Notes: generated from the sequence alone by a model not told the origin. A DNA stretch of 64,000 nt from Alphaproteobacteria bacterium (GCA_017308135.1 JAFKFM010000007.1:452001-516000), one strand, 5' to 3'. Numbered from the stretch's first letter, positions 10,261-18,324 are shown. Program-made: numbers and translations.

Positions 10261-11235
10261 ATGTCGACGCTGGAAATCGTCCGCCTGAATTTGCTGTCGC
10301 CGATGGTGCTGTCCTTCGCCCTCGGCGCCGCCGCCCAATGGGTCCGTTCGGACCTCAAATTCCCCGACCAGATCTATACGGTCATGTCGATTTACCTGCT
10401 TTTCGCCCTCGGGCTGAAAGGCGGCGTGGCGCTGTCGGATGCGCCCTTCGCGGCCGTGGCGGGGGCGATGGCGGCGGGGATCGGCCTCGGCCTGGTCATT
10501 CCGGTGTGGTCGTTCCACATCCTGCGCCGCTGGGGCCGCTTTGGCGTGGCGGATGCGGCGGCGATCGCGGCGCATTACGGCTCGGTCTCCGCCGTCACCT
10601 TCATCGCCGCGATCGCCTATACGCAAGCGCTGGGCCATTCGGCGGAAGGTTTCATGCCCGCCGTGCTCGCGGCGATGGAAGTGCCGGCCATCGTCGTGGC
10701 GCTGATGCTCGCCAAGATCGCGGCGCCCGGCGGCGGCGCCGATTGGCGCGCGGCCTTGCCCGAAGTGCTGGCCGGGAAAAGCATCGTGCTGCTCGCGGGC
10801 GGCCTCGCCATCGGCTTTTTGACCGGCGCTTCGGGCTATCGCGCGGTGGAACCGTTTTTCGCGGCACCGTTCCAGGGCGTGTTGTGCCTGTTCCTGCTCG
10901 ACATGGGCATGGTCGCGGCGCGCCGCTTCGCCGATTTCCGGCGTGTGGGTGCATTCCTGTTCGGCTTCGCGATCGCGATGCCGCTGCTGCATGGCGCGCT
11001 GGGCGTGTGGCTCGGCGGGATCGCGGGGCTGTCGGTCGGTGGTGCCACGGTGCTGGGCGTGTTGGCGGCAAGCGCTTCCTATATCGCGGCCCCCGCGGCG
11101 GTGCGCATCGCGTTGCCCGACGCGTCGCCCGGCTATTACTTGACCGCGTCGTTGGCGATCACGTTCCCGTTCAACCTGCTCGCGGGGCTACCGCTCTATG
11201 CGGCCTTCGCGCAATATCTGGCCGGAGGACGCTGA
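10261..11235 (+). CDS. sbtA: SbtA-type sodium-dependent bicarbonate transporter
   Basis: A membrane protein of 324 residues with about ten hydrophobic segments in two repeats. It matches the SbtA (formerly DUF897) family: LSPMVLSFALGAAAQ at the start, LLFALGLKGG near residue 50, and AAHYGSVSAVTF near residue 103, a conserved polar segment in the family. SbtA proteins import HCO3- with Na+ in cyanobacteria; homologues are common in proteobacteria. It overlaps the PII-like sbtB by 1 nt (TGATG). With the divergent NhaD antiporter this suggests a Na+-coupled bicarbonate uptake unit. Bicarbonate is needed by CarB and AccC encoded nearby. Confidence 0.88.
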   Translation: MSTLEIVRLNLLSPMVLSFALGAAAQWVRSDLKFPDQIYTVMSIYLLFALGLKGGVALSDAPFAAVAGAMAAGIGLGLVIPVWSFHILRRWGRFGVADAAAIAAHYGSVSAVTFIAAIAYTQALGHSAEGFMPAVLAAMEVPAIVVALMLAKIAAPGGGADWRAALPEVLAGKSIVLLAGGLAIGFLTGASGYRAVEPFFAAPFQGVLCLFLLDMGMVAARRFADFRRVGAFLFGFAIAMPLLHGALGVWLGGIAGLSVGGATVLGVLAASASYIAAPAAVRIALPDASPGYYLTASLAITFPFNLLAGLPLYAAFAQYLAGGR

Positions 11236-11534
11236 TGCTGACACCGCTGAAACTCGTCGTCATCGTCGCCGAGGAAACGATCGCGCCGAAGATCGTGGCC
11301 GACGTGAAACGCTTGGGCGCCAGCGGCTACACGACCAGCGAAGCGCATGGCGAAGGTTCGCGCGCCAAGCGCGCGGGGCGCGTGGGCGAAACCAATCTGC
11401 GCATCGAAGCGGTGGTCGGCGCCGATGTCGCCGCGCGCATCATGGCGCATCTGGCGGAAACCTATTTCCCGCATTACGCCACGATCGCGTGGACCAGCGA
11501 CGTCGACGTCGTGCGCGGCGATAAATACGTCTGA
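11235..11534 (+). CDS. sbtB: SbtB-like PII-family regulator of SbtA
   Basis: A 99-residue protein with the PII ferredoxin-like beta-alpha-beta pattern: LKLVVIVAEETIAPKIVADV, then a T-loop-like segment GYTTSEAHGEGSRAKRAGRV, then RIEAVVGADVAARIMAHL and the final strand. In cyanobacteria SbtB binds adenine nucleotides including cAMP and gates SbtA. The start overlaps the sbtA stop, so the two are translationally coupled, which supports the assignment. It ends RGDKYV and lacks the C-terminal CGPxGC redox extension of many cyanobacterial SbtBs. Which nucleotide it senses is unknown. Confidence 0.82.
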   Translation: MLTPLKLVVIVAEETIAPKIVADVKRLGASGYTTSEAHGEGSRAKRAGRVGETNLRIEAVVGADVAARIMAHLAETYFPHYATIAWTSDVDVVRGDKYV

Positions 11535-11543
11535 CGCACCGTG

Positions 11544-12023
11544 TCACACGGCGGCTTGCGCGGCCCCCGTGGTGTCGCGCAAATCGTTTTTGAGATGCGT
11601 CAGCGTATCGAGCGCGCGATCGACCAGATTGGCGATGCGCTGCGTCGTCTCGGGCGTGAGCGGTTGCTCGGCCTCGGCGACCGCACCGGCGATGGCGCCC
11701 AATTCGCGGGTCGCTTGCGCCACGCGGCGCAACGGATCGGTCGCGCGATGGGCGCAAGGCCCGCCCAGTTCCGCCACGCGGGCATCCAGCGCCTGACGAT
11801 AGGATTCGAGGATATGCGCGCGCTCGCCCGCGACCACGCAGGCTGCATCGAGCGCCACGGCGTCTTCGGCTTGCAGGCGGTGGCGCTTGTTGTCGGGGTC
11901 CGCGCATTTGCGGAACAGCGACGCCGATTTGCCTGTGGCGGCGGCGATGCGCTCTTCCGGCAGCAGGCCCAAAGCGCGGTGCAATCCGGCGCGGATCGAA
12001 GCGATATCGCGCGGTTTTGTCAT
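11544..12023 (-). CDS. Conserved hypothetical protein with HTH-like N-terminus
   Basis: A protein of 159 residues starting MTKPRDIASIRAG. Residues 15-60 (LHRALGLLPEERIAAATGKS, then SLFRKCADPDNKRHRLQAEDAVALD) look like a helix-turn-helix of the phage CII/Cro-like kind. The remainder is helical with a Glu/Ala-rich C-terminus. I know no function; proteins of this look occur in other Rhodospirillales. Longer upstream starts would run antisense into the thiolase gene and are rejected. GGACCGGTCC, a perfect 10-bp palindrome at 12025-12034, lies immediately upstream of the start codon and could be an autoregulatory site. It is convergent with sbtB. Confidence 0.65.
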   Translation of the reverse strand: MTKPRDIASIRAGLHRALGLLPEERIAAATGKSASLFRKCADPDNKRHRLQAEDAVALDAACVVAGERAHILESYRQALDARVAELGGPCAHRATDPLRRVAQATRELGAIAGAVAEAEQPLTPETTQRIANLVDRALDTLTHLKNDLRDTTGAAQAAV

Positions 12024-12170
12024 CGGACCGGTCCCCCTTAATAACCACAATCTTTCTGTGCCATTTCTGCGCGCGATTTGGACGCCCGGCACCCGGCGAA
12101 TTGCCGCATCGCCAAGCCCCTGATAAAATGCGGAAATTCGACGGCTTGAAATTCGTCCGAGGAGGGCGCC

Positions 12171-13343
12171 ATGGCGGGATGCATCGTCGGCTGGTCGCAC
12201 GGCAAATTCGGCAAACGCGAGGGGCTCGACCTCGAAGCGTTGATCGCGGAAGTCGCGGTTCAGGCGATGGACGATGCGGGCGTGGCGCCCGGCGACGTCG
12301 ACGAAATCTATGTCGGCCATTTCGGCGGCGGCTTCGTGAAGCAGGACTTCCCCGCCTCGCTCGTCTTCCAAGCGTCGGATGCGTTGCGCTTCAAACCGGC
12401 GACGCGCGTCGAGAACGCGTGCGCCACCGGTTCGGCCGCCGTGCATTTGGGGCTGACGTCGATCGCCGCGAAGAAAGCGCGCGTGGTGCTCGTGGTCGGC
12501 GTCGAGAAGATGACCGAAACGCCGGGCGACAAGATCGGCGAGATCTTGATGAAAGCCTCCTACGTCAAGGAGGAGGATCGCCCCGGCATGAGCTTCGCGG
12601 GCGTGTTCGGCCACATCGCGCAGCTTTACGCGCAACGTTACGGCGACCCGTCCGACGCGATGGCGAAGATCGCCGCGAAGAATCACAAGAACGGCGCCGT
12701 GAATCCTTACGCACAGTTGCGCAAGGATCTCGGCTACGAATTCTGCCGCACGGTGTCGGATAAGAATCCGCTGGTCGCGGGGCCGTTGCGCCGCACCGAT
12801 TGCAGCTTGGTCTCCGATGGTGCGGCGGCCCTCGTGCTCGCCGACTTGCCGACGGCGCTGGCGTTGGGCGGCAAGGCGGTCGCCCTGCGCGCCACGGCGC
12901 AGGTGAACGATCTATTGCCGATGTCCAAACGCGACATCGTCGATTTTGAAGGTTGCGCTATGGCGTGGCGCAAGGCGCTGGGCGACGCGAAGCTCACGCT
13001 CGGCGATCTCGCTGCCGTCGAAACGCATGACTGCTTCACCATCGCCGAGTTGATCCAATACGAGGCGATGGGCTTGGCGCCGAAGGGCCAAGGCGGACGC
13101 GTCGCGATGGAAGGCCTCACCGAAAAGGACGGCAAATTGCCCGTCAACGCGTCGGGCGGACTCAAAGCCAAAGGCCATCCGATCGGCGCCACCGGCGTGT
13201 CGATGCACATCATGGCGGCGATGCAGGCCACGGGGCGTGCCGGCGACATGCAAGTGCCCAAGCCCGGCATCACCGGCGTTTTCAACATGGGCGGTGCCGC
13301 TGTCGCGAATTACGTCTCTATCTTGGAGCCTTTGCGTAGCTGA
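12171..13343 (+). CDS. SCP2/SCP-x-type thiolase (acetyl-CoA acetyltransferase family)
   Basis: A protein of 390 residues with the SCP2-thiolase pattern. The nucleophile is Cys84 in VENACATGSAA. His286-Asp-Cys288-Phe forms the HDCF motif that supplies the second catalytic Cys in this subfamily. GHPIGATG and a C-terminal NMGGAAVAN lacking the CxG cysteine of classical thiolases follow. Members cleave or condense 3-ketoacyl-CoA; exact substrate is not predictable. The ATG has a GAGGAGGGCG ribosome site. No adjacent CoA-metabolism gene hints at the pathway. The DUF35/OB-fold partner often found next to such thiolases is not adjacent here. Confidence 0.88.
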   Translation: MAGCIVGWSHGKFGKREGLDLEALIAEVAVQAMDDAGVAPGDVDEIYVGHFGGGFVKQDFPASLVFQASDALRFKPATRVENACATGSAAVHLGLTSIAAKKARVVLVVGVEKMTETPGDKIGEILMKASYVKEEDRPGMSFAGVFGHIAQLYAQRYGDPSDAMAKIAAKNHKNGAVNPYAQLRKDLGYEFCRTVSDKNPLVAGPLRRTDCSLVSDGAAALVLADLPTALALGGKAVALRATAQVNDLLPMSKRDIVDFEGCAMAWRKALGDAKLTLGDLAAVETHDCFTIAELIQYEAMGLAPKGQGGRVAMEGLTEKDGKLPVNASGGLKAKGHPIGATGVSMHIMAAMQATGRAGDMQVPKPGITGVFNMGGAAVANYVSILEPLRS

Positions 13344-13367
13344 CGGTACCCAAGGGCGATAGAGGGC

Positions 13368-13396
13368 TTGTCAGGACAACTGGGGCGCGCTAAGTG
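13368..13396 (+). promoter_or_regulatory. Probable promoter of the two-receiver response regulator
   Basis: TTGTCA (13368-13373) and TAAGTG (13391-13396) are 17 bp apart. The -35 element lies in the inverted repeat TTGTC AG GACAA (13368-13379). The start point would fall near 13403, only a few bases before the ATG at 13406, another possible leaderless or very short-leader gene. Confidence 0.4.
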
Positions 13397-13405
13397 CCCC
13401 GGGCC

Positions 13406-14173
13406 ATGAAAGGTCCCATTCTCCTCATCGATGCCTTCGAAGAATCGTTGCAGGCGTTGGCGGCCGGTCTTTCCGGTAAAGGCTATCAAACGGTGACGGC
13501 GCGCACGCCCGGCGATCCTTCGGTCGCGGGGCTGGCGATGGCGCCGAAGATCGCCGTGGTCGATGTCGATGGGCTCGACGACGAAATGATCGCCGACATG
13601 CCGCGCTTGAAGCGGCGCTGGCCGCATATGGGCGTGATCGCGCTGGCCCAGCCCCAGCGCGACAAGACCGACACCGAAATGCTGGCGGGGGCCCGCGCGG
13701 CGGGTGCCCACTTCCTGTCGATGAAGCCCGTGTCGCACGACGATCTTTCGCGCCGGATCGACGACCTCATGCGCAAGGGCTTCGGCGCCAAGCGCAAGCC
13801 GATGGCGCTGGTCGTCGACGACAGCGAGACGATCGGCGAAATCCTCAAAGCCTATCTGCGCAAGCGCGGCTACGATTCGGTCGTGAAGCCGACCTGGGAA
13901 CAAGCGCTCGCGGGCTGGGACACGCTGGGGGCGGATATCGTCATCACCGATATCTTCATGCCCGGCATGGGCGGCGTGGAAGGCATCAAATACGTGCGCG
14001 AGCATTGGGGCCATCTGCCCGTGGTCGCGATCTCGGGCGGGCTCGACACGCGCATGACGCCCGACGACGCGCTGCTCGCCGCCAAAAAGATGGGGGCCGA
14101 CGCCGCGATCTCGAAGCCGATTTCGGAGCGCCAAGTCGCCGACGCGCTTACGCGGCTTCTGCCGGCGTTTTGA
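13406..14173 (+). CDS. Orphan response regulator with two receiver domains, no output domain
   Basis: A protein of 255 residues made of two CheY-like receivers. The second (about residues 132-255) is canonical: Asp138-Asp139 acidic pair, phospho-acceptor Asp182 in TDIFMPGMGG, Ser210, and Lys237 in ISKPIS. The first (residues 4-120) is partly degenerate. It has Asp9 as a single acid, Asp53 in VVDVDG and Lys107 in SMKPVS, but no Thr/Ser switch residue in VIALAQP. The ATG at 13406 is chosen over a GTG at 13394 because that GTG lies in the probable -10 element. No histidine kinase is adjacent, so partner and output are unknown. Confidence 0.82.
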   Translation: MKGPILLIDAFEESLQALAAGLSGKGYQTVTARTPGDPSVAGLAMAPKIAVVDVDGLDDEMIADMPRLKRRWPHMGVIALAQPQRDKTDTEMLAGARAAGAHFLSMKPVSHDDLSRRIDDLMRKGFGAKRKPMALVVDDSETIGEILKAYLRKRGYDSVVKPTWEQALAGWDTLGADIVITDIFMPGMGGVEGIKYVREHWGHLPVVAISGGLDTRMTPDDALLAAKKMGADAAISKPISERQVADALTRLLPAF

Positions 14174-14207
14174 TCCGTTTTAAGGCGGGGATTTCTGTGA
14201 ACCCCGC

Positions 14208-14282
<75 letters not shown>

Positions 14283-14396
14283 GCTCGGGGCCTAGGGCGG
14301 ACCCGAAAATCAGCGCGGGGCCGGGTCTATGCCATAGACGGGCCCGGGCCGCAACTCGCCTTGCGCGAGGGCCCCAACCGGCCCAAAATCGGGGTT

Positions 14397-14657
14397 ATGG
14401 CGGCCCCGCCCAAGATGCTATCGCCCGAACTGGCCGAACCCCTGATCCGCGCCGCGGTGAAGGGCAAGGGCACGTTTTCATTGGGTCAAATCGCCGACGC
14501 CGTGGGCGCCCCCACGATGCAGGTCTTCTCGGTGCTGGAGCGCATGGTGACCGAGGGCAAATTGCGCCGCCTGACCGACGGGCGCACCGGCGGGGCGGCG
14601 GGCGGCATGGTGCCGACGACCGCCAAACCGCCGGCGATGGCCGGCTTGGGGCGTTAG
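14397..14657 (+). CDS. Small conserved hypothetical protein, winged-helix-like
   Basis: An 86-residue protein starting MAAPPKMLSPELAEPL. Residues 10-60 (FSLGQIADAVGAPTMQVFSV then LERMVTEGKLRRL) have the helix-helix-strand character of a winged helix: a recognition-type helix followed by a basic wing. The Gly/Ala/Pro-rich tail is disordered-looking. The upstream extension to 14226 runs through the tRNA gene and is rejected. I do not recognise a family and assign no function. It is convergent with the D,D-carboxypeptidase, 15 bp apart. Confidence 0.55.
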   Translation: MAAPPKMLSPELAEPLIRAAVKGKGTFSLGQIADAVGAPTMQVFSVLERMVTEGKLRRLTDGRTGGAAGGMVPTTAKPPAMAGLGR

Positions 14658-14672
14658 GGTTTTTTGCGGAAC

Positions 14673-15947
14673 TTACTTGCGGCGCGAATTCGCGTCGGCG
14701 AGGCGCGTCGAGGGGCGGCTTTGCGCCGGGCCCAGCGTCATGCAGTCCATATCGCGCTTGTCGAGCGCCCGGCACGCTTCGCGCGCTTGCGCCTGCGTGA
14801 TGCCCAACAGGCGCGCGCGATAGCGCTTGCCCGCTTCGCTGATATCGACGGTCGCGTCGCTGAGATAGGTGGGCGCGATTTTCTGCGCGGCGTTGGCCGC
14901 ACGGCGCGCGGCGTCGATGCGCGAGAAGGCGCCGACCTGCACGCCCCATTCTTCGGGCTTGTCGGCGTGTTCGACGGCGGAGGTTTGCTGCGCGCGCTGG
15001 GGCGGGTTGGCGCGCCGTGCCGGTGCGTTGCTGGGCGTGGCGCTGGTGGCTTGCGCGCGCGCGGGTGCGGCGTTGCGCGCGGGCGGCGCTTTCGCGACGC
15101 GCGTCGTGGCGACGGGCAGATCGCCGCGGCCGAAACCGGCGTCGAGCAGCTTGCCGGTATACTGATCGCGTTCCGACGGGTTCGGCCCGCCGATCACGGC
15201 GGCGACGATGCGCCGCCCGTCGCGCACGGCCGACGCGACCAGGTTGAAACCCGAGGCGCGGATATAGCCGGTCTTGATGCCGTCCGCGCCCTGATACCAG
15301 TTCATCAACCGGTTATGGTTCGCGTATTTGCGGCCTTCGAAGGTGAATTGCTGGGTCGAGAAGAACGCGTAGTGATGCGGATAACGCTTGATGATCTCGC
15401 GGCCCAGCGTGGCCATGTCGCGCACGGTGGTGATCTGCGCGTCGTTCGGCAAGCCGTGCGGGTTTTCGAAATTCGAGCGCGTCATGCCGATGTCGCGCGC
15501 GCGCTTGTTCATCATATCGGCGAACTTGGCTTCCGACCCGCCGAGACCTTCGGCCGCGACCATCGCCGCATCGTTGGCCGAACGCGTGACCATGCCCAGG
15601 ATGATGTCGCGCACCGCCACGCGGTCGCCCGCTTGGAGATTGAGTTTCGTCGGCGCTTGACCGGCCGCGTATTCGGACACGTTCCAGCGCGTGTTGAGCG
15701 TGATCTTGCCCGCGTCGAGCGCTTCGAAGATCAGGAACAGCGTCATCATCTTGGTGAGCGACGCGGGGTGCCGGCGCTCGTCCGCACCTTGTTCGGACAG
15801 CACGCGGCCGGATTCGAAATCGACGACGATCGACGCGTAGCGCGCTTGCGCGGGTGCCGCACCGCCGATGACAATCGCCGTCAGCACGGCGAGGACCGGG
15901 AACAAGCGGACGAGGCGATGCGTTAGGATATTCAGAGCAGGGGTCAC
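14673..15947 (-). CDS. D-alanyl-D-alanine carboxypeptidase (PBP5/6 family) with C-terminal SPOR domain
   Basis: This 424-residue periplasmic serine peptidase trims the pentapeptide of peptidoglycan. A signal peptide (RLVRLFPVLAVLTAIVIGG, cut near AQA) leads into the S11 catalytic domain with Ser63-x-x-Lys66 (SLTK), SAN and KTG motifs. An Ala/Pro/Arg-rich linker (about 300-345) precedes a SPOR domain beginning EEWGVQVGAFSR that binds denuded glycan at division sites. I chose the GTG at 15945-15947 with AGGA upstream. Longer forms to 16247 would place the signal peptide internally and run antisense through the lipoprotein gene. Confidence 0.9.
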   Translation of the reverse strand: MTPALNILTHRLVRLFPVLAVLTAIVIGGAAPAQARYASIVVDFESGRVLSEQGADERRHPASLTKMMTLFLIFEALDAGKITLNTRWNVSEYAAGQAPTKLNLQAGDRVAVRDIILGMVTRSANDAAMVAAEGLGGSEAKFADMMNKRARDIGMTRSNFENPHGLPNDAQITTVRDMATLGREIIKRYPHHYAFFSTQQFTFEGRKYANHNRLMNWYQGADGIKTGYIRASGFNLVASAVRDGRRIVAAVIGGPNPSERDQYTGKLLDAGFGRGDLPVATTRVAKAPPARNAAPARAQATSATPSNAPARRANPPQRAQQTSAVEHADKPEEWGVQVGAFSRIDAARRAANAAQKIAPTYLSDATVDISEAGKRYRARLLGITQAQAREACRALDKRDMDCMTLGPAQSRPSTRLADANSRRK

Positions 15948-16122
15948 GCGAAAAGATTCCTGAAGTGAGTGGTTTTCGTGGCCCGAGTCTGGAGGGTGCG
16001 ACTCGACGAATGTTTCAATTCGTTGCAGTCCGAACGATAATCGAGAGCGAATCTTGATGTCCATAAAAAACCGCGATTCCATGCCATTGGCGTCGTACTT
16101 TCGACTCGAATCGAGGATCCAC

Positions 16123-16809
16123 ATGAAACGCGTCGCGCTGTTGGGAATTGCTCTGGCGTTGGCCGCTTGCGCCGACACGTCGCGGGTCAACAACCCGGTC
16201 GTCGGGCGGTTCTCGTATTTCCAATACCTCGCCGGGCAAGACATCAAATCGGCCTGCGCTGCCGATGCGCCCGCGCGCTATCGGTTCGTCTACAACGCCG
16301 TATTCGACGAACAAGTCCGTAGCTACGACCTGATTCAGACGGAAGACGGCGGAAAATTGAACGTCACTGTCGGCAACTCGGAAATTCGGGTCTTCGAATT
16401 TCCCCTGTCCTGGCCGATCCGCCCGGAAGGCATCAAGCGCCAAGCCGAGGCCAATCTGAGCCGCGCCGATTATCTTGCCTTGATCCGCCAGGTCGAGGCC
16501 GACGGTTTCGGCGCCCCGGCGCAGGAAGGCATGCGCCTGCAATCCTATGATTTTTATTGGGCGGTCAGCGCCTGCGCGGGCGGCAAATTCCATTTCAACG
16601 CCTGGGTCAACCAGACGCCGGGTTTTGCCGCCTTGCGCTTCCCGCCGCTGCTTTACAGCCACGATACGACCAGCCTTCCGCCCGCCAAGCCCTTCGCCAA
16701 CACCTATGGCGCCTATATCAGCCGGCGCACCGGCGACAACGGACCCGACCGGAATTTCGAGATGGTCGTCCGCAATGGCGAGCTCGGGAACATCCTGACG
16801 CCGTTCTGA
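16123..16809 (+). CDS. Putative lipoprotein of unknown function
   Basis: A protein of 228 residues with a lipoprotein signal peptide: MKRVALLGIALALAACADTS, lipobox LAAC. The mature part contains short conserved-looking stretches (RFSYFQYLAGQDIKSAC and FYWAVSACAGGKFHFNAW, with two Cys that could form a disulfide) but no domain I recognise. I chose the ATG at 16123 because it places the signal peptide at the N-terminus. The frame is open from 16054. It diverges from the D,D-carboxypeptidase, and a strong terminator follows at 16851. An envelope role is inferred from location only. Confidence 0.75.
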   Translation: MKRVALLGIALALAACADTSRVNNPVVGRFSYFQYLAGQDIKSACAADAPARYRFVYNAVFDEQVRSYDLIQTEDGGKLNVTVGNSEIRVFEFPLSWPIRPEGIKRQAEANLSRADYLALIRQVEADGFGAPAQEGMRLQSYDFYWAVSACAGGKFHFNAWVNQTPGFAALRFPPLLYSHDTTSLPPAKPFANTYGAYISRRTGDNGPDRNFEMVVRNGELGNILTPF

Positions 16810-16850
16810 TCAGCGGAATACCGCCTGGCGGATTTCAGGCCTAAAAAAAT

Positions 16851-16894
16851 CCCTCGTTGCCGCAAGGGTTTATGTTGCGGTGCGAGGGTTTTTT
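16851..16894 (+). terminator. Rho-independent terminator after the lipoprotein gene
   Basis: The outer stem CCCTCG (16851-16856)/CGAGGG (16883-16888) and inner stem CCGCAA (16860-16865)/TTGCGG (16875-16880) are followed by six T's (16889-16894). An A-run precedes the stem. Confidence 0.75.
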
Positions 16895-16915
16895 GTTGCG
16901 CCGCACAAAACTCCC

Positions 16916-16943
16916 TTGACGCTTGCGTTCGAGTGGCTATATT
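16916..16943 (+). promoter_or_regulatory. Near-consensus sigma70 promoter of the phasin gene
   Basis: TTGACG (16916-16921) and TATATT (16938-16943) are separated by 16 bp. The expected start is near 16950. This position excludes the upstream GTG at 16933 as a start codon and leaves a leader of about 60 nt to the ATG at 17011. Confidence 0.65.
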
Positions 16944-17010
16944 CGCGTCATGTTGCGCTGCACAAAGCGGCACAACCCCACTCGAGGACGACGAAGCGAA
17001 GGCGACCAAG

Positions 17011-17664
17011 ATGGGCAAAGGCAAGTCGAAGCAACCGAGCAAAGCCGCGCCGAAGGCGCCGGCCCAAGCCGTTGCGGCCCCTGCCAAGCCCGTCCCGGCC
17101 GCGAAGCCCAGCCTTCCTCCCGTCCAAGTCGCGGCCGCTCCGGCGGTGCCTGCGGCCAAACCCGTCCCAGCCCCGGCCATCGGGGAACAGTTCATCAAAG
17201 GAACATTCGCCATGACCGATCAGTTCAAAGCGTTCTTCGACGTCAAGTCGTTCGACAAGTATTTCGGCGACGCCAAGTCCCAGGTCGAAAAGGCCTCGGC
17301 CCAGACGCTGAAGGCGTATGAAGACGCCGCCAAGTTCAACAAGGAAAACCTCGACGCGTTCGTCGTGGCCTCGACCACCTACGCCAAGGGCGTGGAATCG
17401 GTGTCGAAGTCGTGGGCCGCGTTCGCCCAGGAGACGTTCGAGGCTTCGGCCAACGTCGCCAAGGCGATGCTCGGCGCCAAGACACTGAAGGAAGCGGTCG
17501 ACCTGCAGACCGATTTCGCCAAGACGACGTTCGACAAGTTCGTCGCCGAAGGCACGAAGGTCTCGGAAGCCTCGATCAAGGTGACGAACGAGGCGCTCGA
17601 GCCGATCAACGCCCGCGTCAACGTCGCGGTCGAAAAGATGCTGAAGCCCGCGCTGGCGGCCTAA
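17011..17664 (+). CDS. Phasin family protein with Ala/Pro/Lys-rich N-terminal extension
   Basis: Phasins coat polyhydroxyalkanoate granules. The phasin domain covers about residues 68-217: FFDVKSFDKYFGDAKSQVEK, then amphipathic helices rich in Ala, Lys, Thr and Phe ending KMLKPALAA. From the ATG at 17011 the protein is 217 residues with a 67-residue low-complexity Lys/Ala/Pro region. A second in-frame ATG at 17212, preceded by AAAGGA at good distance, would give a 150-residue phasin of the usual length. Both forms may be made. The gene has its own strong promoter and terminator. No PHA synthase is in the window. Confidence 0.87.
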   Translation: MGKGKSKQPSKAAPKAPAQAVAAPAKPVPAAKPSLPPVQVAAAPAVPAAKPVPAPAIGEQFIKGTFAMTDQFKAFFDVKSFDKYFGDAKSQVEKASAQTLKAYEDAAKFNKENLDAFVVASTTYAKGVESVSKSWAAFAQETFEASANVAKAMLGAKTLKEAVDLQTDFAKTTFDKFVAEGTKVSEASIKVTNEALEPINARVNVAVEKMLKPALAA

Positions 17665-17696
17665 AAGCCCCATCCGGCACTTCAAGCCGGCAAAGA

Positions 17697-17732
17697 CCCG
17701 GTCGCCCGCAAGGGCGGCCGGGTTTTTCTTTT
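17697..17732 (+). terminator. Rho-independent terminator of the phasin gene
   Basis: A hairpin with an 11-bp stem, CCCGGTCGCCC (17697-17707) pairing with GGGCGGCCGGG (17712-17722; one G-T pair), has a 4-nt loop and is followed by a TTTTTCTTTT tract. Confidence 0.85.
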
Positions 17733-17805
17733 GCGGCGCCAGCCCCTTTATTCGCCCCGCCCGGATGCCATATCATCGGGCTGAAAGAGGGTTTCGGATT
17801 CCAGG

Positions 17806-18141
17806 ATGAGCGAGGACAAAGATACCGATCGCACCGGCGGCGGCGACGACGGCTCGGGCATCGCGCTGCAAACGCGCACCCGCACCAAGAAGCCGGCGAT
17901 GTACAAGGTGCTGATGCTCAACGACGATTACACGCCGATGGAATTCGTCGTGCACGTCTTGGAGCGGTTTTTCGGCAAATCCCGCCAGGAAGCGACGACG
18001 ATCATGATGCATGTCCATCGCCGCGGCGTGGGCGTGTGCGGCGTGTTCACCTATGAAGTCGCCGAGACGAAAGTGAACCAAGTGACCGAATTCGCCCGGC
18101 GGAATCAGCATCCGCTGCGCTGCACACTCGAAAAAGAGTGA
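17806..18141 (+). CDS. clpS: ATP-dependent Clp protease adaptor ClpS
   Basis: A protein of 111 residues. ClpS binds substrates whose N-terminal residue is Leu, Phe, Tyr or Trp and delivers them to ClpAP. The core has the conserved [19 protein letters not shown] segment with the Asp-Asp that contacts the N-degron, then [13 protein letters not shown]. The 25-residue Asp/Gly/Thr-rich N-terminal tail is usual and inserts into ClpA. clpA follows about 180 bp downstream. Together with aat at 35.1 kb the window encodes the full bacterial Leu/Phe N-degron route. Confidence 0.96.
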   Translation: MSEDKDTDRTGGGDDGSGIALQTRTRTKKPAMYKVLMLNDDYTPMEFVVHVLERFFGKSRQEATTIMMHVHRRGVGVCGVFTYEVAETKVNQVTEFARRNQHPLRCTLEKE

Positions 18142-18222
18142 GAAGTTTTCCCGCATTCGCGGCTGTTTGCCGTCCATCACTGGCAAAGACACCGCAGCGC
18201 ACTTACATTTATAGTCTTAGGA

Positions 18223-18247
18223 CTCGCGCCGGGCGTCCCGGCGCGAG
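18223..18247 (+). other. Perfect 11-bp hairpin in the clpS-clpA intergenic region
   Basis: CTCGCGCCGGG (18223-18233) and CCCGGCGCGAG (18237-18247) form an uninterrupted stem with a 3-nt loop. No T-tract follows. A TATAGT -10-like element at 18210-18215 lies just upstream, so the hairpin may sit at the very 5' end of a separate clpA transcript. It could also weaken read-through from clpS. Confidence 0.5.
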
Positions 18248-18324
18248 GCTTGCAAAGCCCGGCTTGTGGGCCGCTCCGCCGCAATTGCGCGACGGGGCGT
18301 GACGGAAAGGGAGCGGACCTCTCG

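Noticed and set aside
12171..13343. Thiolase apparently missing its C-terminal catalytic Cys
   Set aside because: SCP2-type thiolases normally lack the CxG Cys and use the Cys of HDCF, which is present (Cys288), so the enzyme is probably active.
16933..17010. GTG start at 16933 extending the phasin by 26 residues
   Set aside because: The codon lies within the promoter, between the -35 and -10 elements, so it would not be transcribed.
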